From Collinsella sp. (lineage in GTDB: Bacteria > Actinomycetota > Coriobacteriia > Coriobacteriales > Coriobacteriaceae), in assembly GCA_019419505.1 (NCBI GenBank), contig DXZS01000025.1:110983-174982 (forward strand): DNA of 64,000 nt. Direction: 5' to 3'. Below the pieces are notes generated by a model. The model was not told the DNA's origin, made no database searches, and worked only from the letters and a program-made list of their open reading frames with translations. The stretch's first letter is position 1. Each line of letters starts with the position of its first letter. Positions 41,767-49,377 of this stretch are shown one piece after another. A program made the translations under genes and the position numbers.

Positions 41767-42533
41767 CGGGTGAGAAAGGCGGCCTGCTCGCGGCCCTGCG
41801 CGCCGAGGCCCTGAAGTCGCGCCACGCGGCACCGGTTCGCCTGGCCGTGCTCATGGCGCTGCCGATGCCGCTGCTCGGCGCGATGCCCTACCGGGGCGTG
41901 CAGATCTTCAGCGCGTGGAACTACTGGTACGCGCTCTTCCTGCCCGTGTGTCTCTCGCTCGTGGTGGCGTGCGTCGCGCGGGCGGACGCTCGCACGCGGA
42001 TGCGGGGGCTTCTGGGCCTGGGCTTCCCGCTCGGGCGCGCCTGGTGGGCCAAGGCGCTCTGGTGCCTCGCGCTCTGCACGCTCTCGAACCTCGTGGTCTT
42101 CGGCATCTACCTCGCGGGATCGGCGTTCTCCTCGCAGGGCCTCACGGCCGCGGGCGCGCTCACGATGCTCCTCTGCGCGCTCGTCAACACGGTGACCGCG
42201 GCGTGGATGATCCCCGCAGGGCTCTTCCTCACGGCGCGGCTCGGCATGCTCGCGGGCATCTTCTGCCCGCTCGTCGCGCAGCTCGTGGGTGGGTTCGCCT
42301 GGTCGTTGGTGCCGTTGCCGCAGCTCTTTCCGCCGTCGGCGAGCATGGTCATCCCCACGAGCTTCATCCCCGTGCTGCCGAGCGGCGAGCCACTCGCGGC
42401 GGACATGGCGCTCGGCGGGGCGCTCGCGGCGGACGGCATGCTCACGCTGGCGGGCCTTGCGGTCAGCGCGCTCGCGTTCGCCGCGCTCACGGCGGCGGGT
42501 GCGGCCTGGTTCGCGCGCTCCGAGGAGAGGTGA
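41763..42533 (+). CDS. Lantibiotic-immunity-type ABC permease (LanE/MutE)
   Basis: A 256-residue permease with about six membrane helices ('YALFLPVCLSLVVACVARAD', 'MLAGIFCPLVAQLVGGFAWS', 'LAGLAVSALAFAALTAAGAA'). The segment 'FSAWNYWYALFLPV' is characteristic of the MutE/EpiE permeases. It is translationally coupled to both neighbours: ATGA overlap with lanF, TGATG overlap with lanG. The codons are strongly biased to G or C in the third position. Confidence 0.82.
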   Translation: MTGEKGGLLAALRAEALKSRHAAPVRLAVLMALPMPLLGAMPYRGVQIFSAWNYWYALFLPVCLSLVVACVARADARTRMRGLLGLGFPLGRAWWAKALWCLALCTLSNLVVFGIYLAGSAFSSQGLTAAGALTMLLCALVNTVTAAWMIPAGLFLTARLGMLAGIFCPLVAQLVGGFAWSLVPLPQLFPPSASMVIPTSFIPVLPSGEPLAADMALGGALAADGMLTLAGLAVSALAFAALTAAGAAWFARSEER

Positions 42534-43348
42534 TGGCCATGTCACGAATCTCCGACCCGACGCCGCGCATGACCCTCTCGCGGGCCCTGCTCTCCGAGGC
42601 CCTGCGCCTGGCGCGCTCCCCGCTCACGGCGGTGCACCTCGTCTGCGGCCTGGCGGCCGGTCTTGCCTGCGGCGAGTACTTCTCCGTAGCCCGATGGGAC
42701 CCGGCGTTGGGCGCGGACGCCTACGTCCAGTTCCTTGGCGCCCTCATGCCGCTCATGTCCGCCATCGTCTGCGGACTTGCCGTGGACGAGGAGCGCGCTG
42801 CCGGGCGCCTCGCCAACCTCATGGCGGTCCCCTCGCGCGGGCGCGCCGTCGCGGCGAAGCTGCTCGCCCTTGCGGCGCTCGGCGCCGCCGCGCTGGCCGT
42901 GGCGCTCGGCGTGTTCGGGGCCGTGCTCGCCGTCGCCGGGCGCCTGCCGCTCGGGCCCGCTCCGTTTGCGGCCGCGTGGGCGGGCATCGTGCTGGGCAGC
43001 CTGCCCCTCTACGCGCTGTGGCTCGGCGTGGCCCTGCGCCTCGGCCGCAACGCCGCCATCGGCGCCGGCGCTGCGGGGGTGCTCCTCGCGTTCTTCTCGG
43101 TGGGCGGACTTGCGCACGGCCTCATGACCGGCGAGCTCTCCGGTGCCCTGGCGACGCCCCTGTGCTGGGTGCCGCTCGCCTGGCCCGCGCGCCTGGGGTC
43201 TCTCGGGGTTGAGGCCTTCATCGACGCCGCACGCGCGGCGGGCCCACTCCTCACGACTGCGCTCGCTGGCCTCGTGCTCACCCTGGCAGCCGACGCCGTC
43301 CTTCTCGCCTGGTTCTGCCGCTTCGAGGACGGGAGGGCAGATGCGTAG
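42533..43348 (+). CDS. Lantibiotic-immunity-type ABC permease (LanG/MutG)
   Basis: A 271-residue membrane protein with about six helices, second permease subunit of the exporter. Conserved-looking features are 'YVQFLGALMPLMSAIVCGLA' and the 'DEERAAGRLANLMAVPSRGR' amphipathic segment typical of MutG-like subunits. ATG 42533 overlaps the lanE stop and follows GAGGAGAGG. A large frame running through it from 41915 uses codons of lanE in another frame and is not its start. Confidence 0.82.
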   Translation: MAMSRISDPTPRMTLSRALLSEALRLARSPLTAVHLVCGLAAGLACGEYFSVARWDPALGADAYVQFLGALMPLMSAIVCGLAVDEERAAGRLANLMAVPSRGRAVAAKLLALAALGAAALAVALGVFGAVLAVAGRLPLGPAPFAAAWAGIVLGSLPLYALWLGVALRLGRNAAIGAGAAGVLLAFFSVGGLAHGLMTGELSGALATPLCWVPLAWPARLGSLGVEAFIDAARAAGPLLTTALAGLVLTLAADAVLLAWFCRFEDGRADA

Positions 43349-43742
43349 AAAGCCGCTCGCCGCCATGCTCGTCCTCCTCTCCGCAGCGCTCGTCCTGGGC
43401 GGGAATGCCCTGCTCGACGCCGGCTGGGGGTCGGCGCTGCGCTCGATCGCCGACCGCGTGCTGCCCAACCCTGAGATCGCCATGTGGGCGCCCGCGCCCG
43501 AGCCCGGCAGCCACTTGAGCTCCTACGCCGATGCCACCGGGGCGGGGGCAAACTACGTCTACCTGGTGGACGCGGCGGATGACAGGGGCAATGTCCGAGA
43601 GCTCCAGCTCATCTTCTTCGGGCGGGAGTCGGACGGCGAGGGCTGGCTCGAGATCGAGGCGCGCGGCGGCTCGGGCGTGCGCTACCGCGCGTGCGACGCG
43701 GCCGAGGCGCCCGAGGCTGCGCGCGGGGCTCTGGACCGCTGA
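43341..43742 (+). CDS. YxeA-like (DUF1093) small secreted or anchored protein
   Basis: A 133-residue protein with an N-terminal hydrophobic signal or anchor ('LAAMLVLLSAALVLGGNALL') and a small C-terminal domain: 'YVYLVDAADDRGNVRELQLI', 'WLEIEARGGSGVRYRACDAA'. The layout resembles the YxeA/DUF1093 OB-fold family, sometimes found beside peptide-resistance transporters. It starts within the last 8 bases of lanG at ATG 43341 after GGGAGG. Likely an accessory to the transporter; the role is unknown. Confidence 0.6.
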   Translation: MRRKPLAAMLVLLSAALVLGGNALLDAGWGSALRSIADRVLPNPEIAMWAPAPEPGSHLSSYADATGAGANYVYLVDAADDRGNVRELQLIFFGRESDGEGWLEIEARGGSGVRYRACDAAEAPEAARGALDR

Positions 43743-43760
43743 GTGCGGCGCTAGTACAAT
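43732..43760 (+). promoter_or_regulatory. Promoter for the lanR-lanK pair
   Basis: TGGACC (43732-43737) and TACAAT (43755-43760) with a 17-base spacer, lying at the end of the YxeA-like gene. It would let the regulators be expressed separately from the transporter. Confidence 0.6.
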
Positions 43761-43786
43761 TCCGACGAGAGTTTCAGGAGGTCAAC

Positions 43787-44449
43787 ATGGCGAGGATACT
43801 GGCAGTGGATGATGAACGGGCGATCCTCGACGCGCTCGCGCGCGTCCTCGGCCGCGACGGCCATGAGGTCGTCAGGGCGGCGGACCCGACGGCGGTCCCG
43901 GGGATGGACCTCTCGCGCTTCGACCTCGTGCTCTGCGACGTCATGATGCCGGGGCTCGACGGCTTCGAGCTCGTGCGGCAGATCCGTCCGGACTTCGACG
44001 GGCCCATCGTCTTCCTGACCGCGCGCGTGGCCGAGGAGGATGCCGTGGCCGGCTACGGCCTGGGCGCCGACGACTACGTCCGCAAGCCCTTCGGGGCCGC
44101 GGAACTGCGCGCCAAGGTCGCGGCCCATCTACGCCGTGAGCGCCGGCCGCGCTCGCACGCCCTCTCCTTCGGGGAGGTGCGGATCGACCTCGGGGCGCGC
44201 GGCCTCGCCGTGGGCGGCGAGGCCGTGCCGCTCACGCCTACCGAGTACGCCATCTGCGAGTACCTCGCCCGCCACCCCGGGCAGGTCATGAGCCGCGCGC
44301 AGATCCGCGAGGCGGTGCTCGGCTGGGAGAGCGACGCCGACGACGCGGCCATATCCATGCAGGTCAGCCGCGCCCGGAGGAAACTCTCCGAGGCCGGTGC
44401 CGATCCGATCGCGACCGTCTGGGGGATGGGGTACAAGTGGCAGCTCTAA
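43787..44449 (+). CDS. OmpR/PhoB-type response regulator (LanR-like)
   Basis: A 220-residue regulator. The receiver has 'VDDE' near the start, the phosphoacceptor Asp51 in 'LVLCDVMMPGLDGFE', a Thr in 'FLTARV' and the Lys in 'VRKPFG'. The C-terminal winged helix ends 'IATVWGMGYKW'. ATG 43787 follows CAGGAGG by 4 bases. It overlaps the kinase gene by 13 bases. In known systems such regulators induce lanFEG in response to the peptide. Confidence 0.93.
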   Translation: MARILAVDDERAILDALARVLGRDGHEVVRAADPTAVPGMDLSRFDLVLCDVMMPGLDGFELVRQIRPDFDGPIVFLTARVAEEDAVAGYGLGADDYVRKPFGAAELRAKVAAHLRRERRPRSHALSFGEVRIDLGARGLAVGGEAVPLTPTEYAICEYLARHPGQVMSRAQIREAVLGWESDADDAAISMQVSRARRKLSEAGADPIATVWGMGYKWQL

Positions 44450-45873
44450 GGACCGGGGCGCGAGGTCGCGGGGGCATGCCGCTCTCCTTCGTCATCGCGC
44501 GCTACTTCGCCTACGCGTTCGCGGCGGTCGCCACGGCGTGGCTCGCCTCGTTCATGGCGCTCTCCGCGGCGATCAACGCGGGCTTCGTCTACGAGGCAAG
44601 CTGGGGGCCGGCCAATGTGCGCGAGGTCGCGGAGGGCCTGGCACGCGACGGCGTCTGCGGACAGCAGGACGTGCCGACGGCGTACCGCTACCTCATCCTG
44701 AATAAGGACGGATACGTGCTGATGACAGACCTCGATGGCACGCGGCTCGAGGACGCGACGGAAATGGCCCGTGCGGCACTCGCCGCGGATCCGGGCACAG
44801 TGGAGATCGAGGGCGGGGGCTCGGGCCTCACCTACGCCGCGTTCCCGCTCAAGGGCGGCGGGGCCTGCGCACTCGTCAGCGAGTACCTGCCGCAGTGGGT
44901 CTCGCGCGATCTCGCCAGCCTGCTTCCCAACCCGCAGAACCTCATGCTCGTCGGCGCCGCTGTGGGAAGCGCGCTCGCGCTCGCGCTCGTGGCGCGCCGT
45001 GCGAGCCGCGTGATCTCGCGCAAGATGGCGCCGCTCGCGGAGGCGGCGGGGCGCGTCGGCGCGGGGGAGCTCGACTTCGCGGTCGGCAGCACCAACGTGC
45101 GTGAGGTGAACGACGTCCTCGCCGCGATGGACGCCATGCGGGCCTCCCTCGCCGAGTCGCTCGAGGCCCGCTGGGCCGCGGAGCGGGGGCAGCGCGAGCA
45201 GATGGCGTCGCTCGCCCACGATCTCAAGACGCCGCTTACCGTGCTGCGCGCCAACGCCGACTTCGTGGCGGAGGAGCTGGAAGATGAGAATGACGGCGAC
45301 CTCTCGGCCGCCGCGCGCGACATAGCCGGCGGTGTCGAAAGGCTCGACGGCTACGTGCGCCTGCTCATCGAGGCCTCGCGCGGGTCCGGCGGGGCGGAGA
45401 GGGCCCCCATGCGGCCGGCCGAGCTCTGCGAACAGGTCCTCGCCGAGGCCGCCCAGATCGCCCGGGCGCGAGGCGTGACGCTCGACGCGGCCACGGGCCC
45501 CGCTGTCGCGAACGCGCCCGAGGCCCCGCTCGACCGAACCGCCCTGGCGCGAGCCGCCGCGAACCTCGTGGCCAACGCCGCCGAGCACGCGCGCTCGCGT
45601 GTGGCGGTCTCCTGCGACGTCGCGGGCGGACACCTCGTCATCGAGGTGGCCGACGACGGACCGGGCTTCTCTCCCGCCGCCCTCGAACGCGGCTGCGAGC
45701 GCCTCTTCACAGACGACTCGTCCCGCTCCTCGCGCGACGGAGGCCGCCACTACGGGCTCGGCCTCCACGTCGCCTCCGAGGCCGCGAGCGCCCACGGGGG
45801 CTCCGTCTCGCTCGCCAACAGCCCCTCGGGCGGCGCGGTGGTCACCATCGCGGTCCCCCTGTGCGGGATCTGA
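44437..45873 (+). CDS. Sensor histidine kinase (LanK-like)
   Basis: A 478-residue kinase. Two membrane helices (about 18-47 and 168-187) enclose a ~120-residue extracytoplasmic sensor with two Cys (Cys74 and Cys144). A HAMP-like segment follows, then the H-box 'SLAHDLKTPLTVLRAN' with His261, N-box 'ANLVANAAEHA', G1 'DDGPGF' and G2 'GLGLHVASEA'. This layout is that of SpaK/NisK-type and CprK-like kinases. GTG 44437 overlaps the end of the regulator gene. A terminator follows at 45986. Confidence 0.9.
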   Translation: MAALRTGARGRGGMPLSFVIARYFAYAFAAVATAWLASFMALSAAINAGFVYEASWGPANVREVAEGLARDGVCGQQDVPTAYRYLILNKDGYVLMTDLDGTRLEDATEMARAALAADPGTVEIEGGGSGLTYAAFPLKGGGACALVSEYLPQWVSRDLASLLPNPQNLMLVGAAVGSALALALVARRASRVISRKMAPLAEAAGRVGAGELDFAVGSTNVREVNDVLAAMDAMRASLAESLEARWAAERGQREQMASLAHDLKTPLTVLRANADFVAEELEDENDGDLSAAARDIAGGVERLDGYVRLLIEASRGSGGAERAPMRPAELCEQVLAEAAQIARARGVTLDAATGPAVANAPEAPLDRTALARAAANLVANAAEHARSRVAVSCDVAGGHLVIEVADDGPGFSPAALERGCERLFTDDSSRSSRDGGRHYGLGLHVASEAASAHGGSVSLANSPSGGAVVTIAVPLCGI

Positions 45874-46435
45874 CGACTTCCTCGTTGTCTACCTCGACTG
45901 CGATATGTCGCTCGCCGAGGCCGCGACGAGATGGTGTTGCGTCTGCTCCGCTTGGTGCTTCTAGCTCAAATTTGATCTGATGTAAGGCCCGTGCAATCCT
46001 GCATGGGCCGTTCTTTTGGCAATTGCTCGACCGATTCGTGGCTTGAATCACAAATTATCGAGTTAAGGAGACATGGGATCACACAGCGGCTCTCAGAGCG
46101 TCTGCCGCACTCCCCCGTCATTTCCTCTGCGTCATCGTATAGAGCCCATCCTGGTTAGCGTTTCGTTGCAACAGCCCACTTGTCCACCGATCAAGTGAAC
46201 TACTGGAATAAATACAGCGACACGCTTGTTCGTTACAGTCGCTATATCTGTGTAAATCGCCGCGATAAATACAGCCCGTACTCGGCTGTATACCAGCTAC
46301 GCGTATGTAGATTCATATCGCGGTAATAAATCGGCTCAAGTGCGTGCAAAACGCGCAAGTAACCGCAAAAGGCGACTATCGCGTAGGTAGATTTTTGGCA
46401 CCCTGTTGCTTAATGAAAATTAAGCAATTGCTTAA
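45874..46435. other. Intergenic region right of the lantibiotic-immunity block
   Basis: About 560 bases without a supported gene. After the terminator at 45986-46017 the sequence is AT-richer than the block before it. Short repeated words are visible (ATAAATACAGC at about 46212 and 46264; ACGCGTATGTAGATT at about 46303 and CGCGTAGGTAGATT at about 46380). TTAAGCAATTGCTTAA at 46420-46435 is a perfect 16-bp palindrome beside the tRNA terminator. It may be decayed mobile or phage DNA, but nothing can be identified. Confidence 0.4.
45986..46017 (+). terminator. Terminator after the histidine kinase
   Basis: GGCCCGTGCA (45986-45995), loop ATCC, TGCATGGGCC (46000-46009), then GTTCTTTT: a 10-bp stem with one G-T pair. 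Confidence 0.85.
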
Positions 46436-46468
46436 AACAAAAAAGGTCAGGCACTAGGTGCCTGACCT
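46436..46468 (-). terminator. Terminator after tRNA-Pro
   Basis: On the minus strand AGGTCAGGCAC and GTGCCTGACCT form an 11-bp stem with a 3-base loop, followed by TTTTTTG; 10 bases beyond the tRNA CCA end. Confidence 0.9.
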
Positions 46469-46477
46469 GCAAACTTC

Positions 46478-46554
<77 letters not shown>

Positions 46555-46596
46555 AAGCTTTTGTTTGTTGCTCTGCTCTCGCTCGCAACAGGGAGT

Positions 46597-46626
46597 ATAT
46601 TAACCCGAAACTTTGTCCTTGTGCAA
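46597..46626 (-). promoter_or_regulatory. tRNA-Pro promoter
   Basis: On the minus strand TTGCAC (46626-46621) and TAATAT (46602-46597) with an 18-base spacer, about 40 bases before the tRNA. The -35 lies next to the coaBC stop. Confidence 0.7.
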
Positions 46627-46634
46627 GAACTTTT

Positions 46635-47849
46635 TTACAAATTTTGAAGCAAGTCCAAAATTGTATCTGCGAGCTGGGGTTTTGTAAGCACGGGAAGTTC
46701 TTGCGTACCCGTTGTACTCACAATCCAGGCCTTGTTGGTATCGGTTCCAAAGCCCGAATCGGCGCGCGATACATCGTTGGCGATAATGGCATCGCAACCC
46801 TTGCGGTCGAGCTTTCGCTGTGCGTACTCCAGGACGTTATCGGTCTCGGCCGCAAAGCCGATCACACGGCGCTCGCCCTTCTGGCGCGAAAGCTCGGCCA
46901 AAATATCGACCGTCTCGGCCAGTTCGATGCGATCCAGACGCTCGTTGGCCTTTTTGAGCTTATGGTCGGCAGGGGCTGCGGGCGTGTAGTCGGCGACAGC
47001 GGCCGCACAAATGGCCACATCGGCCGTCTGAAAGGCGCTGAGCGCTGCCTCCAGCATCTCTGAGGCGGTTTGCACGCGCACGCACTCCACGCCGTGGGGA
47101 ACGTCGAGCGATGTCGGTCCCAGCACGAGCGTGACGGCGGCACCGCGACGTGCGGCCTCCCCCGCCAGGGCGATACCCATCTTGCCCGAAGAACGGTTGC
47201 CAATGAAGCGCACGGGGTCGATCGGCTCATGCGTGGGGCCGGCGGTAATGACGATGCGCTTGCCCGCCAGGTCTTGTTGCACGGGATTGAGCACCTCGTA
47301 GACGGCCTCGACGACTTCCTCGGGTTCGCTCATGCGTCCCGTGTCCACGTCGCCGCAGGCAAGGTAGCCACTGCCGGGTCCCACCACGTGGACGCCGCGC
47401 TCGCACAGCGTGGCCATATTGGCCTGCGTGGCCGACGCCTTCCACATGCCGTTGTTCATAGCGGGTGCGATCACGATGGGGCGCGGTGTTGCCAGCAGCG
47501 TGGTGGAGATGAGGTCATCGGCGATGCCGTTGGCCATCTTGGCGATAATATTGGCCGTCGCGGGCGCCACGACCACCAGATCGGGCTCCTGCGCCAGCGA
47601 AATGTGGTGGATGGGGTCGGAAGGATCGTCGAATAGCCCAACCGCGACCGGCTCGTTGGTGAGCGCGCGGAAGGTAAGCGGCCCCACAAACTCCGTGGCA
47701 TGCTCGCTCATAACGACTTTGACACGTGCGCCGCGCTTTTGCAGCAGGCGCACGATATTGCACGACTTATAGGCGGCGATCCCGCCGGTAATGCCCAGCA
47801 GGATCGTTTTTCCCTCAAGTTGCATTGAATTGTTGGATGCCGCCGTCAT
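46635..47849 (-). CDS. coaBC: Bifunctional phosphopantothenoylcysteine decarboxylase / phosphopantothenate-cysteine ligase
   Basis: A 404-residue Dfp protein catalysing two steps of coenzyme A synthesis. The CoaC half has 'ILLGITGGIAAYKSCNIVRL', 'VVAPATANIIAKMANGIADD', 'PAMNNGMW' and a flap with 'GSGYLACGDVDTGRM' carrying the catalytic Cys. The CoaB half has 'VITAGPTHEPIDPVRFIGNR' and 'AAVADYTP'. It is the last gene of the long minus-strand series, 2 bases after the zinc-ribbon gene. Confidence 0.95.
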   Translation of the reverse strand: MTAASNNSMQLEGKTILLGITGGIAAYKSCNIVRLLQKRGARVKVVMSEHATEFVGPLTFRALTNEPVAVGLFDDPSDPIHHISLAQEPDLVVVAPATANIIAKMANGIADDLISTTLLATPRPIVIAPAMNNGMWKASATQANMATLCERGVHVVGPGSGYLACGDVDTGRMSEPEEVVEAVYEVLNPVQQDLAGKRIVITAGPTHEPIDPVRFIGNRSSGKMGIALAGEAARRGAAVTLVLGPTSLDVPHGVECVRVQTASEMLEAALSAFQTADVAICAAAVADYTPAAPADHKLKKANERLDRIELAETVDILAELSRQKGERRVIGFAAETDNVLEYAQRKLDRKGCDAIIANDVSRADSGFGTDTNKAWIVSTTGTQELPVLTKPQLADTILDLLQNL

Positions 47850-47851
47850 CG

Positions 47852-48571
47852 CTAGGCTTCCTTACTCGGGAGCACCAGGAGGCGGTGGCAGTACGGACAG
47901 TGCGTAATCTCGCTACCGTCGTGGTTGAGGTCGCTCATGGACGATGCCTGCAGCGCGGTGTGGCAGACCGTGGGGATGTTGCCCTGGATGGTCTCGACGG
48001 CCAAGCCGCGGAACTGCTTGAGCAGACGCTCGTAGTCGCTGAGCACGTCGGTGGGCAGCGTAGCGGCCAGCGCGGTGCGCTCCTTGGTGGCGGCATCGAT
48101 CTGGGCCTGGAGGTCGGCTGCCTTGGCGCGGGCGGCCTTGGTGTCGGCCTTCACGCCCTCCTCGAACTTGGCGATGATTGCCTGTGCGCGAGCCTCGCGG
48201 TCGAGCGCCTCCTTGTGGGCGACTACGACGTCCTTGCGGGTGTGCTCGATCTTGTCCAGGCGCTTGGCCAGGGTGGCGAGCTCGTTTTCCAGGTCCTGTA
48301 CCTCGCGGTAGTCAGAGCCGTCAACGTGGCGCTTCTTAGCGGCCTCAATGGCGTTATTGGTCTGGATCTCGGTGGTGTTGAGATCGTCGAGCTCAATATC
48401 CAGGTCCTTGCGCTGAGCGTAGAGCTTGGTCATTTCGGCCTTGAGCTTTACATAGGTCTTGCGCTTGGAAGCGAGCTCCTTGAGCTCCGGCATATTGGCA
48501 AGTTCGCTCTTGTTGCGGGCGAGCTCCAAATCGATCTGTTGCAGCTTGAGTAGCGTAGCGCCGGCGCTCAT
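47852..48571 (-). CDS. Coiled-coil protein with C-terminal zinc ribbon (DUF164/CT398-like)
   Basis: A 239-residue protein: residues ~5-185 are an almost continuous antiparallel coiled coil ('KLQQIDLELARNKSEL', 'KAEMTKLYAQRKDLDIELDD'), and the C-terminus is a zinc ribbon of the C4 type. Here the second knuckle CPYC is intact but the first appears as 'TVCHTAL', with one Cys and a His rather than CxxC. The function of this family is not established. ATG 48571 follows AAGGAGAG and overlaps the Nif3-like stop (ATGA), a pairing with Nif3 seen in many actinobacteria and Firmicutes. Confidence 0.82.
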   Translation of the reverse strand: MSAGATLLKLQQIDLELARNKSELANMPELKELASKRKTYVKLKAEMTKLYAQRKDLDIELDDLNTTEIQTNNAIEAAKKRHVDGSDYREVQDLENELATLAKRLDKIEHTRKDVVVAHKEALDREARAQAIIAKFEEGVKADTKAARAKAADLQAQIDAATKERTALAATLPTDVLSDYERLLKQFRGLAVETIQGNIPTVCHTALQASSMSDLNHDGSEITHCPYCHRLLVLPSKEA

Positions 48572-49377
48572 AAGTTCTCTCCTTTTGTCACAGTCCACCA
48601 TTGGCAAGGGTTCAGTATTTTAATCGCATGACGGGGGTCAACTCCGGCGTCAACTGCAGAGTTCATCAATATATCAACGAACGGCTCCTCGGAGCGGTCG
48701 TGGCCGAGCAAGATCACCGGCAGACCGCGCAGAGTGAGGTCCTGTGCCGCGTGGTAGCCCGCCTCGCCCGTCACGACAACATCTGCGCCCGCGGCGATGG
48801 CGAGCTCTCCGAAGTCGCCCAGGGAGCCGCCCAAAATGGCGACGGTGCGGCACGGGCGATCAGCTTTGCCCCACACACGCGGGTCGCTGCCAAAGGCCGT
48901 GGCGGCACGGGTGGCAAGATCGCGCAGCGTGCACGGGTCGTTGAGCGTTGCAAGTGCGCCCAGGCCGGTGGCCTCGGGGTCGTCCACGTGCTCCAGTGAG
49001 CTCACGGGTGCGGCACCCAGCAGCTTGCTCAGGCAGATACGTGCCTCGTGCGAGCGGTCCAGGTTGGTGTGGAGCGAGATAATGCTCACGCCGCAACGGG
49101 CTGCCTCGTAGAGCGCCGCGCTGCATTGGGGGCGCGTCGCACCGGGCGGGCAAAACGCCTCGGGCGCCTTGATATAGATGGGATGATGCGTTAGCAGCAC
49201 GTTGGCGCCGGCCTCCTGGGCGCGGTGCACATTGGCTTCGGTCGCATCGAGTGCGCAGGCAACACCGGTAATCTCCGCGGCAGGGTCGCCGACGGAAAGT
49301 CCTACATGGTCCCAGCTCTCGGCATTGGTCTTGGGATAGCGTGCCAGCAGCGCGCGCTCAAGCTCGGCGACGATCAT
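48568..49377 (-). CDS. Nif3-like dinuclear metal-center protein (YqfO/GTP cyclohydrolase I type 2 family)
   Basis: A 269-residue Nif3/DUF34 protein. Metal ligands lie in 'LLTHHPIYI' (two His), 'SLHTNLDRS' and the C-terminal 'VTGEAGYHAAQDL'. 'AESWDHVGLSVGDP' is the conserved N-terminal signature, with the usual N replaced by H. The biological role is unsettled; it may hydrolyse nucleotides or regulate metal use. It overlaps both neighbours by 4 bases. Confidence 0.9.
   Translation of the reverse strand: MIVAELERALLARYPKTNAESWDHVGLSVGDPAAEITGVACALDATEANVHRAQEAGANVLLTHHPIYIKAPEAFCPPGATRPQCSAALYEAARCGVSIISLHTNLDRSHEARICLSKLLGAAPVSSLEHVDDPEATGLGALATLNDPCTLRDLATRAATAFGSDPRVWGKADRPCRTVAILGGSLGDFGELAIAAGADVVVTGEAGYHAAQDLTLRGLPVILLGHDRSEEPFVDILMNSAVDAGVDPRHAIKILNPCQWWTVTKGENL

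Noticed and set aside
40942..41832. 296-codon minus-strand frame over lanF
   Set aside because: Antisense to an intact ABC ATPase; composition typical of antisense frames in GC-rich DNA.
41915..42532. N-terminal extension of the LanG frame reaching back into lanE
   Set aside because: This part is lanE read in another frame; the LanG start at 42533 has a ribosome site and the usual overlap.
46209..46395. CRISPR-like short repeats (ATAAATACAGC and GTAGATT words)
   Set aside because: Only two imperfect copies each, irregular spacing, no cas genes.
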